DNA of 64,000 nucleotides from Desulfothermus sp964427155 (GTDB lineage Bacteria > Desulfobacterota > Desulfovibrionia > Desulfovibrionales > Desulfothermaceae). A program made the translations under genes and the position numbers. The stretch lies in the NCBI GenBank assembly GCA_964427155.1, contig CAYRSC010000002.1:51565-115564 (forward strand), in the 5' to 3' direction. Below are positions 53,327 to 61,343 of the stretch, piece after piece (the stretch's first letter is position 1; each line of letters begins with the position of its first letter). A model generated the notes under the pieces. It made no database searches. It was given only the letters and a program-made list of their open reading frames with translations, and was not told where the DNA came from.

Positions 53327-55993
53327 TTATCCCATCTCCCTTGATTTTTCAACTAATTTTCTCGCCAGCTCTAGCTGGAGCGCCCGATAGGGGGCAATAT
53401 TGTCTATCTTGGCCTTTAATACCTCTTTTAATATCTGGCCATAGACAGGACCTGGCTCTAATCCCATTTTTTTCAGGTCATTTCCATCTATATCCACCTC
53501 TACATCCTTCAACCTGGTAAGGTAGAGGGATATTAGTTGCCTTATCTTTTCCAATTTGCAGGATGCCATTATAAATAATATCCCTTCAATGGATAGGGGG
53601 TGCAAGATAAAATATAGAGAACTCAATGGAGAAGGGGACTTATGGAACTCATAGAGTTTATCCCTACATTCTCTTATAGAGTTTAAGAGAAAGATGAGTT
53701 CTTCCTTTAACCTCTTGGATAGATTTAGCCTCTTAGAGAGGGATTCTATGTCCTGGGAGGAGCTTCCAAAAATAAGTCCCAGGAAATATACTAACCATTG
53801 TTTGGGCTGGGGGGAAAGGTATAGGAGCTTATACCAGTCTAGAACCTTTGCTATCCCTTCAAGGAGGCGTTCCTTCTTTCTATTTAGCTTGAGGATGGGA
53901 TGAATGAGGTTTAACAGGTTAAAGGTCTCCATCCTCTTTAGACATATAACTGCCTTTTCTTCCTCCAGAATCAACTGAAGCTCGTGAAAGATGCGGCTCC
54001 CTGAAAGTTTACTGAGCATCTCCAGTTTTAGAGCATTTTTAATGAGTTTTTCTGTCTGGGCCCCTAGGCTAAAGCCATACCTCTGTTCAAATCTGATAGC
54101 ACGAAGTATTCTGGTGGGGTCCTCCACAAAGCTCAGGGAATGGAGTACCCGTATCTTTTTTTGTTTTATGTCCTTTTGCCCTCCAAAGAAGTCCACCAGT
54201 CTTCCAAATTTTGGGGGATTGAGCTCTATTGCCAGGGCATTTATTGTAAAGTCTCTTCTAAAGAGGTCTAATTTTATGGAAGACAGTTCCACTGTGGGGA
54301 GGGCGGCAGGATGTTCATAATATTCCAGACGAGCAGTGGCCACATCTATCCGTTGATTGTCAGGGAGGATGATGACCGCGGTCCTGAATTTTTTGTGGGC
54401 CCGCACCCTCCCTCCTAATCTCTGTGCAAAGGAATAGGCAAAGTCTATCCCCTCTCCCTCCACCACTAGGTCTATATCCAGATTGGGATGTCCAAGGAGG
54501 ATATCCCTTACAAATCCCCCCACTGCATATATCTTATATCCCTTTTCTTCTCCTGTTTCTCCAGCCTGTTGTAGTAAATCAAATATGGCCCCTGGGAGAC
54601 GACTCCTCATAAGGGCCCTTATGTTTTTCTCCTGCTTTCTTTCCGGGGAAAAGGTTTCAGGGATGCGAGCTGGTTCTTCAACCATCCAGTTTATTATGTC
54701 CGTCCTGGTGATGACCCCAATCAATTCATCTTTGGATATTACAGGCACCAGACGTTGGCGCTGGTCAATGATTATCTCCATCACCCTGTATAGGGTATCT
54801 GAGGGGGACACCCAGGAAAAGGAAGAGCGCATATATTCTCCTACTGGTAAGTCCCCTAGACCATGAACATGGGCCTTTTCTGCTATTTGGTGTTCTAAGA
54901 TACCCACACATCTTTTTTTCTTTCCTTCCACCACTGGCACGGCCTTTAGGCCATAGTGGGTCATAATGGTGGCGGCCCTGGCAAGGGTCTCATTTTTGTC
55001 CACAGTTATAGGGGGAGAAGACATCAAAAATGAGACCTTTATCTGAGGATTTATGTGGGAATACAACAATCCAAAGAGTTCGTCCTCCACCTGGGAGAGG
55101 GTCTTGTTTACTATGGTGGCAGATGCTGCATAAGGATGTCCTCCTCCCCCCAAAGAGGAGCATATCTTCCCCACATCCACGTTGGGTAGTTTGCTCCTTG
55201 CAATAACATGTATCCTATCCTGCATTCTGGCCAGTACAAACAATACAGGGATATTCTCCATTTCTATGAGTTTATGCACCACCACTGCAAAGTCACGTAT
55301 ATATTTTTCCGTAGAGATCTTGGCAAGATACACCTCTATCCCATTTATTTTATGGGAACTTAGAGATTCTAAAAGGCTGTTTAGAAGGGAGACCTGTGTG
55401 GCATCCAGGTCGCGGTGCATAAAATCTGCAATAAAACTCACATCCATTCCCATCTTACGGAGCCATGCCGCGGCCTCAAGGTCATGGTAGGTGGTGGAGG
55501 AAAAGGTGAAATTGCCAGTGTCTTCATATATTCCCATTCCAACAATAGTGGCCTCTTCTGGTGTGATGGATAATCCCTTTTCCCTTATAATGGATACTAT
55601 AATAGAGGCAGTGGCACCCCATGGTTTTACTACCCCAAAGGTTGCATCCAGGTCTTCCTCTGAGGGAGGATGGTGGTCATAGACATGGATTTCCATGTTG
55701 GGGTTTCTCTTTAGGATGGGATGAATATGGGAAACTCTGGAGTTTTGACGGGTATCACATATTATTATTTTTTCTACAGACTCTGGATCTATTTCCTTCA
55801 CACTGTAGAAGTTTAAAAGATAACTGGCACTTTGGATAAAGAAATTTCTCATGGATTGTTCTTGTGTTCCAGGAAAGACAAGGACTCCTTCAGGATATAG
55901 TATCCTTGCACCCACCATGGAAGAAATACAATCAAAATCTGCATTTGTATGACAGGTTATTATAGTTGGTGCATTTATTTTTTTCTTTTGCAT
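53327..55993 (-). CDS. DHH-CBS-tRNA nucleotidyltransferase/poly(A) polymerase fusion
   Basis: An 888-residue multidomain protein. Residues 1-310 are a DHH/DHHA1 phosphoesterase-like region (TCHTNADFDCISSMVGARIL; YDHHPPSEEDL; SSLGGGGHPYAASATI). Two CBS domains cover about 315-430. The class II nucleotidyltransferase core from about 485 has the motif GGFVRDILLGHPNLDIDLVV and ARLEYYEHPAALPTVE, with RRDFTINALAIELNP, then an RNA-binding C-terminus. This architecture is known for A-adding enzymes and poly(A) polymerases, so a separate CC-adding enzyme may exist elsewhere. It overlaps xerD by one base. Confidence 0.9.
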   Translation of the reverse strand: MQKKKINAPTIITCHTNADFDCISSMVGARILYPEGVLVFPGTQEQSMRNFFIQSASYLLNFYSVKEIDPESVEKIIICDTRQNSRVSHIHPILKRNPNMEIHVYDHHPPSEEDLDATFGVVKPWGATASIIVSIIREKGLSITPEEATIVGMGIYEDTGNFTFSSTTYHDLEAAAWLRKMGMDVSFIADFMHRDLDATQVSLLNSLLESLSSHKINGIEVYLAKISTEKYIRDFAVVVHKLIEMENIPVLFVLARMQDRIHVIARSKLPNVDVGKICSSLGGGGHPYAASATIVNKTLSQVEDELFGLLYSHINPQIKVSFLMSSPPITVDKNETLARAATIMTHYGLKAVPVVEGKKKRCVGILEHQIAEKAHVHGLGDLPVGEYMRSSFSWVSPSDTLYRVMEIIIDQRQRLVPVISKDELIGVITRTDIINWMVEEPARIPETFSPERKQEKNIRALMRSRLPGAIFDLLQQAGETGEEKGYKIYAVGGFVRDILLGHPNLDIDLVVEGEGIDFAYSFAQRLGGRVRAHKKFRTAVIILPDNQRIDVATARLEYYEHPAALPTVELSSIKLDLFRRDFTINALAIELNPPKFGRLVDFFGGQKDIKQKKIRVLHSLSFVEDPTRILRAIRFEQRYGFSLGAQTEKLIKNALKLEMLSKLSGSRIFHELQLILEEEKAVICLKRMETFNLLNLIHPILKLNRKKERLLEGIAKVLDWYKLLYLSPQPKQWLVYFLGLIFGSSSQDIESLSKRLNLSKRLKEELIFLLNSIRECRDKLYEFHKSPSPLSSLYFILHPLSIEGILFIMASCKLEKIRQLISLYLTRLKDVEVDIDGNDLKKMGLEPGPVYGQILKEVLKAKIDNIAPYRALQLELARKLVEKSREMG

Positions 55994-56901
55994 TATGTTA
56001 TTCCTGATCTGGGATGGTATTTATTATGTATTTCAATAAGACGTTGAGTCTGTACATGGGTATATATTTCTGTGGTAGAGATATCTGCATGTCCAAGAAG
56101 TATCTGGACAGATCGTAGATCTGCTCCTCCTTCTAATAGATGGGTAGCAAAACAGTGTCTTAGAGTGTGTGGAGATATATTTTTTTTCAATCCTGATATC
56201 TTGGCATATTTTTTTACTACCTTCCATATCCCCTGTCGGGTAAGTTTGTTTCCAGATCTGTTTAAAAACACATTGTCCACATGAGGAGAAAAATCATTTC
56301 TGTGTTTGTGTATATAGGTACTTAGAAAATTTTGGGCCTGGAGATGAATGGGTACCATCCTGTCCTTATCCCCCTTTCCCCTCACTCGGATAATTCCCAG
56401 TTGAAAATCTATATCAGGGATAGAGAGATTGCACACCTCTGATACCCTTAATCCTGCACCATACATAGTCTCAAGCATGGTCCTATCCCTAAAGCCCAAT
56501 CTTGTAGTTAGATCGGGAGCCATTAATAGCCTTTTTACCTCTTCCACAGAGAGTACCTCAGGGAGACTTCTAGAGAGTTTAGGCCCTTCAAAGAGCCGTG
56601 CAGGATTGTTCTGCCTGAGATTTTTCATACACAAAAAGTCAAAAAAACCTCGCAGTGCACTTAGGTGGCGACGTAGGCTTTTGTTGGAAAGTCCCTGTTG
56701 TCTCAAGGTGAGGAAATAGAGAAAGAGGGTATCTTCATCTGTAAGGGAGAGAGAAGAGCCCCTGTTTTTTAAGAACATGAGGAATTTTTCTATATCTCCC
56801 TCATAGGAAAAGACCGAGTTGTGAGATAATCCCTTGACCACTATAAGGTGTTCAAGGTATTCATCCAGCAGGTGTTTAGGGTTCTCAATCTCTCTACTCA
56901 A
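55993..56901 (-). CDS. xerD: XerD-type tyrosine recombinase
   Basis: A 302-residue site-specific recombinase. The N-terminal SAM-like domain includes LDEYLEHLIVVKGLSHNSVF and LRQQGLSNKSLRRHLSALRG. The catalytic part has the Arg in GAGLRVSEVCNLSIPDIDF, the HxxR motif in SPHTLRHCFATHLLEGGADL, and the His/Tyr in LLGHADISTTEIYTHV. Length matches XerC/XerD. It likely resolves chromosome dimers at dif, and no phage or integron context is seen. The start is TTG, preceded by GTGAGG. Confidence 0.92.
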   Translation of the reverse strand: MSREIENPKHLLDEYLEHLIVVKGLSHNSVFSYEGDIEKFLMFLKNRGSSLSLTDEDTLFLYFLTLRQQGLSNKSLRRHLSALRGFFDFLCMKNLRQNNPARLFEGPKLSRSLPEVLSVEEVKRLLMAPDLTTRLGFRDRTMLETMYGAGLRVSEVCNLSIPDIDFQLGIIRVRGKGDKDRMVPIHLQAQNFLSTYIHKHRNDFSPHVDNVFLNRSGNKLTRQGIWKVVKKYAKISGLKKNISPHTLRHCFATHLLEGGADLRSVQILLGHADISTTEIYTHVQTQRLIEIHNKYHPRSGIT

Positions 56902-56930
56902 GGGGTATTACCTCACCGCTCAACACGGGG

Positions 56931-57437
56931 ATGGATGTAATGAAAACCACTATTGCCCATGTCTCCCTTGGATCTAATCTTGGGAATAGGGCCCATAATC
57001 TTGCTGTGGCGTGTGAGTATATTGAGCATATTCCCAATACCACCATCTTATCCAGCTCTCGTATTTATTATACGGAGCCCCAGGGAGTTAAACAACAGCC
57101 CTGGTTTGCCAATCAGGTGGTAAAGGTGGCTGTCCAGGGCATATCTCCTATAACCTTTTTGAATGAATTACTCAAGATTGAGATTTTGATGGGAAGGGAG
57201 AGGAAGATGAGGTGGGGACCCAGGATAATAGATCTAGATCTGTTGGTCTTTGGAGATGAGATAATGGATTCTTCCCATCTTACCCTTCCCCATCCCAGGA
57301 TACTTGAGAGGGCATTTGTTATGGTGCCCCTGCTTGAGGTCTCTCCTTCCCTTGTATTACCCACAGGGGAGTCTATCAGGGAGGAAATTAAAAAGTTAAC
57401 CTACTGTCAGATGGGAGATAGGATCTGGCAAAAATGA
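56931..57437 (+). CDS. folK: HPPK, 6-hydroxymethyl-dihydropterin pyrophosphokinase
   Basis: Folate biosynthesis enzyme, 168 residues. The core motifs are VSLGSNLGNRAHNLAVACEY, RIYYTEPQGVKQQPWFANQV, GRERKMRWGPRIIDLDLLVF and LPHPRILERAFVMVPLLEV, all complete. Start may be ATG 56931 or the Met at 56940. It is divergent from xerD and overlaps the next gene by four bases. No folP or folB lies nearby. Confidence 0.95.
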   Translation: MDVMKTTIAHVSLGSNLGNRAHNLAVACEYIEHIPNTTILSSSRIYYTEPQGVKQQPWFANQVVKVAVQGISPITFLNELLKIEILMGRERKMRWGPRIIDLDLLVFGDEIMDSSHLTLPHPRILERAFVMVPLLEVSPSLVLPTGESIREEIKKLTYCQMGDRIWQK

Positions 57438-57697
57438 AAAGGGGTGATTTCATGCTCAGGTTGCTTATTCTCATTGGGGCCATCTATCTGCTTTATAAGA
57501 TGATTACCGGTGAGAAGAGACACAAAACCAAAGAGGAGGTAGAGGAAAAGGCAAAGGTGGGGGAGATGGTAAAAGACCCTGTCTGTGGCACCTATGTGTC
57601 TGTGGAGTCAGATATTAGGGTACGCGATGGGGAGAAGGTCTACTACTTTTGTAGTTACGAGTGTAGGGACAAGTTTTTAAAGCAACTGGAAGAGTAA
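57434..57697 (+). CDS. Small membrane-anchored YHS-domain protein
   Basis: An 87-residue protein with one N-terminal membrane helix (MLRLLILIGAIYLLYKMITG) and a YHS/TRASH metal-binding domain: KDPVCGTYVSVESDIRV and VYYFCSYECRDKFLKQL. YHS domains bind metals or [Fe-S] cofactors, but the function of these small proteins is unclear. The Met at 57452, after AAGGGGTGA, is a likely start. Found after folK in an apparent operon. Confidence 0.8.
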   Translation: MKRGDFMLRLLILIGAIYLLYKMITGEKRHKTKEEVEEKAKVGEMVKDPVCGTYVSVESDIRVRDGEKVYYFCSYECRDKFLKQLEE

Positions 57698-57702
57698 TCC
57701 TT

Positions 57703-58614
57703 TTATCTTTTGCCCTTCTCCATCCCCAGTTCTATCACCCTTGCTATAAGCTCTTCAAAACTGTATCCTACAGCCTCGGCCTCCTGGGGAAGTAGACTTG
57801 TGGCGGTCATGCCAGGTAAGGTGTTTACCTCCAGCACAAATATTTCTTCCTCATTCAATATAAAATCAGTCCTGCTATATCCTTCAAGTCCAAGGATGCG
57901 GTGACACCTGAGTGCTATCTCCTGAATGCGCTGGGTAAGGTGAGTGGGTAGGGGTGCTGGACAGATCTCCTGGGCCGCTCCCTGGGTATATTTACTGTGA
58001 TAGTCAAAAAAATTGGAAGAAGATGCAGGTTCAATGAGCACAGGGGGAAGGGCCATATCTCCCAAGACCCCACAGGTTATCTCTTTGCCTTTTACCCTCT
58101 CTTCCAGAAGGACCTCTTCTCCCTGGGAAAATATCTTGGCCATGGCCTCCTTTAAGCCGTTTATTTCTTCTACCATTGTAATATGTATGGAAGAGCCTCC
58201 GCAATTGGGTTTCACCACTATGGGGTAGGAGAGATGAGGTTGCCATGTTGCCTCAGGGGGAGAGGGTAGAAATTCCCACGGCGGGGTCAATATCCCCTCT
58301 TCTTCAAATAAGGTCTTGGCACACATCTTGTTGAGGGCAAGGAGGGATGGCCCTGGGGCAGAGCCCTGATAAGGACACCCTATGGCCTCCAGCATTGCCT
58401 GGATAAGCCCATCTTCTCCAGGAGATCCATGGAGATTTATAAAGGCAAAGTCTGCATCTTTTGCCCTGGCGGGAAGCGTGGGAAGTTCTTTCTTGGGATC
58501 AAAAAAATCCACTTCATGCCCCAATCTCTCCAATGCCTTATAAATGGCCTTTGCCCCATTTAAGGAGACCTCTCTCTCAACAGACCATCCCCCGGCTATC
58601 AAAAGTATACGCAT
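57703..58614 (-). CDS. ddl: D-alanine--D-alanine ligase
   Basis: ATP-grasp enzyme forming the D-Ala-D-Ala end of the peptidoglycan precursor, 303 residues. Motifs: LLIAGGWSVEREVSLNGAKA, INLHGSPGEDGLIQAMLEAI, YPIVVKPNCGGSSIHITMVE, and the metal-binding ILNEEEIFVLEVNTLPGMTA. The classic GxSSEREVS reads GWSVEREVS. The ATG follows GGAGG inside the HD gene, which it overlaps by 38 bases. Confidence 0.95.
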   Translation of the reverse strand: MRILLIAGGWSVEREVSLNGAKAIYKALERLGHEVDFFDPKKELPTLPARAKDADFAFINLHGSPGEDGLIQAMLEAIGCPYQGSAPGPSLLALNKMCAKTLFEEEGILTPPWEFLPSPPEATWQPHLSYPIVVKPNCGGSSIHITMVEEINGLKEAMAKIFSQGEEVLLEERVKGKEITCGVLGDMALPPVLIEPASSSNFFDYHSKYTQGAAQEICPAPLPTHLTQRIQEIALRCHRILGLEGYSRTDFILNEEEIFVLEVNTLPGMTATSLLPQEAEAVGYSFEELIARVIELGMEKGKR

Positions 58615-59179
58615 CTAGATTTACCTCCATTATTTTGCTCAATTTTTTCTCCAACATATGGGCCTGATTAAAGGAATACAAAATGCGTTGCATCCTTTCG
58701 TAGGATTTACCATATCTTTGAAGTATATATTGCATCCGTTCCTTAAGGGACACCACCATGTGGTGTTTTACCCTCTTGTCTGCATAGATAAGTATAAGGG
58801 GAAGGGGATATTTTTCTATGTCCAGTGGCCCTGGCCAGTAGACGTGGTGAAGTATCCCTTGGGAAAGGGCATAATTCTTGGTCTCATTAAGCATCCATAC
58901 TGAGCCCAGTTGGGTATGATACCCCCCATTCCTTATGGTATAGGTCTTTGCAATATCGTGTAGAAGGGCAGCGGCCCTTACACACTCCACATTTACCCTG
59001 ATGTTTTTTTGTTTTAATTTTATGGCGATCCAGGTGGCTATCTCTGCCACCATAAGGCTGTGTTTCCTTATGTGTTCCATCATATGATATTGTTTCCATA
59101 ACTCAAAACATTCCCTGTCAGAGGGAATATATCCCCCCTGGGAAGGCACAAGTGGCACCAGATAGGGACGTCTCCTCAT
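58577..59179 (-). CDS. HD-domain phosphohydrolase-like protein
   Basis: A 200-residue protein with an HD domain: the metal motif HIRKHSLMVAEIATWIAIKL, then RAAALLHDIAKTYTIRNGG, HTQLGSVWMLN and ILIYADKRVKHH. It resembles the small HD hydrolases that act on nucleotides or signalling molecules. Substrate is unknown. I choose the Met at 59179 because AGGAG is well spaced there; an ATG six bases earlier overlaps that site. Confidence 0.85.
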   Translation of the reverse strand: MRRRPYLVPLVPSQGGYIPSDRECFELWKQYHMMEHIRKHSLMVAEIATWIAIKLKQKNIRVNVECVRAAALLHDIAKTYTIRNGGYHTQLGSVWMLNETKNYALSQGILHHVYWPGPLDIEKYPLPLILIYADKRVKHHMVVSLKERMQYILQRYGKSYERMQRILYSFNQAHMLEKKLSKIMEVNLDAYTFDSRGMVC

Positions 59180-59272
59180 GGGCATCTCCTGGGTTTATGA
59201 GCCATAAAAGACCTTGCAAAGCTCTTTTTTATGCTATACCAACTTGTAAGTTTTTGGGAAGAGGAGGTAGTT

Positions 59273-59488
59273 ATGCCAATATACGAGTATAGGTGTCAAA
59301 AATGCAATAGAAAATTTGAAAAAATTTTTCTCCCAAGGGAGGATGTCTCAGAGGTGGAGTGTCCCTTTTGTGGAGCCAGGGATGTGAGGCGGGAGATATC
59401 TCCTGCTGCTATAAGGCCTAAAGGGATTCCCCGGGGGAGGGGGGGATTTAAGGTCCCAGAATGCATGAATAGGGAGAGAAAGGGATAG
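59273..59488 (+). CDS. FmdB-family zinc ribbon protein
   Basis: A 71-residue protein whose N-terminus MPIYEYRCQKCNRKFEKIFL and later VECPFCGARDVRREISPAAI form a FmdB-type zinc ribbon (CxxC...CxxC). These proteins are widespread and lack a settled role. The frame is open from 59231, but GAGGAGG lies just upstream of the ATG at 59273. It stands alone between the HD gene and the thiamine operon. Confidence 0.88.
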   Translation: MPIYEYRCQKCNRKFEKIFLPREDVSEVECPFCGARDVRREISPAAIRPKGIPRGRGGFKVPECMNRERKG

Positions 59489-59586
59489 AGATAGATAAAA
59501 AAATGCTTGCTTCTAGCGAAGGTTATGGGATAAGTATAAGAGATGAAGTTTCATAAAAGGAAAGGGTAGTAAAGTTACCTGCGGGG

Positions 59587-59680
59587 CTTCCGAAGGGGGT
59601 GCTCCTTTTTGTGTAAAGAGGGGCTGAGAATATACCCCTGGAACCTGACCCAGGTAATGCTGGCGTAGGGAATTCGGAGG
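59587..59680 (+). ncRNA. TPP riboswitch (THI element)
   Basis: The conserved core is present in order: GGGGGTGCTC, CTGAGA (59624-59629), ACCCC, then GAACCTGACC, CAGGTAATGCTGGCGTAGGG and AA. The closing helix P1 pairs CTTCCGAA (59587-59594) with TTCGGAGG (59673-59680). It controls the thi4-thiD-thiC operon starting at 59788. Confidence 0.96.
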
Positions 59681-59711
59681 TCTGTGAGCCACATGGGATA
59701 TCTCCCTTCTT

Positions 59712-59780
59712 GACTCAAGGTCCTCCTTTTTCCCTCACCATTGTCAATGAGTCTTTTTAACCACGTGTAATGTGAAGGAG
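59712..59780 (+). promoter_or_regulatory. Riboswitch expression platform before thi4
   Basis: A CTCCTT segment (59723-59728) is complementary to the thi4 ribosome-binding site AAGGAG (59775-59780). CCTCC (59722-59726) can instead pair with GGAGG (59676-59680), the 3' strand of riboswitch helix P1. This suggests translational control. A weaker alternative is a terminator, GACTCA (59712-59717) with TGAGTC (59748-59753) then five T residues, but its loop is about 30 bases. Confidence 0.4.
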
Positions 59781-59787
59781 TTGTCTT

Positions 59788-60579
59788 ATGCCATTGGAAG
59801 AGACAGTAGTTACACAGGCCATTGCCACTACCTATTTTGAAAAGTTTCTCTCTGCCCTTCATTTGGATGTGGCTATTGTGGGGGCAGGTCCCTCTGGCCT
59901 CACTGCGGCGTGGAAACTTGCCGAAAGGGGATTTAATGTGGCCATATTTGAGAGGAAACTTTCAATTGGGGGAGGAATGTGGGGTGGAGGTGTTACCTGG
60001 AATATTGTGGTGGTCCAGGAGGAGGGGAAACATATATTAGAGGATGCAGGTATCCCCTTAAAAAGATTTAAAGAGGGATACTTTACTGCGGATGCCATAT
60101 GTGCCACCACCACCCTGGCCTCTAGGGCAACCCTGGCAGGGGCAAAGATCTTTAACTGTATGTCAGTGGAGGATGTGGTCCTAAGAGAGATTGAGGGAAA
60201 GAAGAGGATAACAGGGATTGTGGTGAATTCTTCTCCAGTGGAGATTGCAGGGCTTCATGTGGATCCGGTGGTGCTCAATTGTAGATATCTAGTGGAGGCC
60301 ACAGGTCATGACTTGGAAGTGGTGCATACCCTTTTGAGAAAGAATGATGTAAGACTTTTTACCCCTTCAGGGGGAGTGGAAGGGGAGATGTCCATGTGGG
60401 CGGAGGTGGCAGAGGCCCACACAGTGGAAAATACCAAAGAGGTCTTTCCTGGACTATTTGTGGCAGGTATGGCTGCAAATGCCTGTTTTGGATCTTACAG
60501 GATGGGTCCCATCTTTGGGGGGATGTTACTTTCTGGAGTAAAGGTAGCAGAAGAGATAGCAAATAGGCTTTCAAGATGA
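59788..60579 (+). CDS. thi4: Thi4-family thiazole synthase, sulfide-dependent type
   Basis: Makes the thiazole half of thiamine from NAD and glycine, 263 residues. The FAD/NAD fold starts VAIVGAGPSGLTAAWKLAER. Conserved segments include SIGGGMWGGGVTWNIVVVQE, YLVEATGHDLEVV and VFPGLFVAGMAANACFGSYR followed by MGPIFGGMLLSG. The position of the sulfur-donating Cys of yeast THI4 is His157 here (GLHVDP), as in the archaeal enzyme that uses free sulfide. GAAGGAG precedes the ATG. It replaces the bacterial ThiG/ThiS route at this locus. Confidence 0.93.
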   Translation: MPLEETVVTQAIATTYFEKFLSALHLDVAIVGAGPSGLTAAWKLAERGFNVAIFERKLSIGGGMWGGGVTWNIVVVQEEGKHILEDAGIPLKRFKEGYFTADAICATTTLASRATLAGAKIFNCMSVEDVVLREIEGKKRITGIVVNSSPVEIAGLHVDPVVLNCRYLVEATGHDLEVVHTLLRKNDVRLFTPSGGVEGEMSMWAEVAEAHTVENTKEVFPGLFVAGMAANACFGSYRMGPIFGGMLLSGVKVAEEIANRLSR

Positions 60580-61343
60580 GGGCAGCCCTTTCCATTGCGG
60601 GTTTTGACCCCTGTGCAGGGGCAGGGGTGCTGGCGGATATAAAGACCTTTTTTTCCCTGGGGGTGTATGGGATATCTGTGGCCTCTTCCATGACTATCCA
60701 GAACACATGTGGGGTGTATGGGGTATATCCCCTTTCCCCCCTGCTTATAAAAGAACAACTAACCTGCCTGTTGAGAGATCTATCCATCTGTGGAGTAAAA
60801 GTGGGGATGCTCTATGGTAAGGAGCAGGTAGAGGCAGTTGTAGAGGTGATAAGGGGGTTTGCCTTAGAGGGGGTGGTGGTGGACCCTGTGTTTTATTCTT
60901 CCTCTGGAGTAGAACTCTTAACAAGAGAGGCTCTGGAGATAATGAAGAAGGAGCTGTTACCCCTGGCGGAGGTGGTTACCCCTAATTTAAAGGAGGCATC
61001 CATACTTTTGGATAAAGAGATAAGAGACATTTCAGAGATGAGGATTGCTGCACGGGAGATTTATAACCTGGGATGCAAGAGGGTCCTTATAAAGGGGGGG
61101 CACCTGCTGGATAACAATGCCACGGACATATATTTTGATGGTAATTATTATAGGGAGATCTCCATGCCCCGTATTTTAAACAGGGATCCCCATGGGACAG
61201 GATGCATGTATTCCTCAGCTATTGTGGCATACTGGTGCAAGGGAGAAGATTGGATAGATGCCATCTTTCGGGCAAAGGAATTTGTCCACAATGCTATTTT
61301 AAGGAGCTTTAAACCAGGACAAGGAGCTTTTATCCTATGTTAG
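60576..61343 (+). CDS. thiD: Hydroxymethylpyrimidine (phosphate) kinase ThiD
   Basis: Phosphorylates HMP-phosphate for coupling to the thiazole, 255 residues. Motifs: ALSIAGFDPCAGAGVLADIK, TFFSLGVYGISVASSMTIQN, VVTPNLKEASIL, KRVLIKGGH and the anion hole DPHGTGCMYSSAIVAY. It overlaps thi4 by four bases and thiC by seven, so the three are one transcription unit. No ThiE-type domain is fused, unlike many thiD genes. Confidence 0.94.
   Translation: MRAALSIAGFDPCAGAGVLADIKTFFSLGVYGISVASSMTIQNTCGVYGVYPLSPLLIKEQLTCLLRDLSICGVKVGMLYGKEQVEAVVEVIRGFALEGVVVDPVFYSSSGVELLTREALEIMKKELLPLAEVVTPNLKEASILLDKEIRDISEMRIAAREIYNLGCKRVLIKGGHLLDNNATDIYFDGNYYREISMPRILNRDPHGTGCMYSSAIVAYWCKGEDWIDAIFRAKEFVHNAILRSFKPGQGAFILC

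Noticed and set aside
55993..56901. Integrase marking a mobile element
   Set aside because: The protein fits chromosomal XerC/XerD and there are no att repeats, tRNA fragment or phage genes around it.
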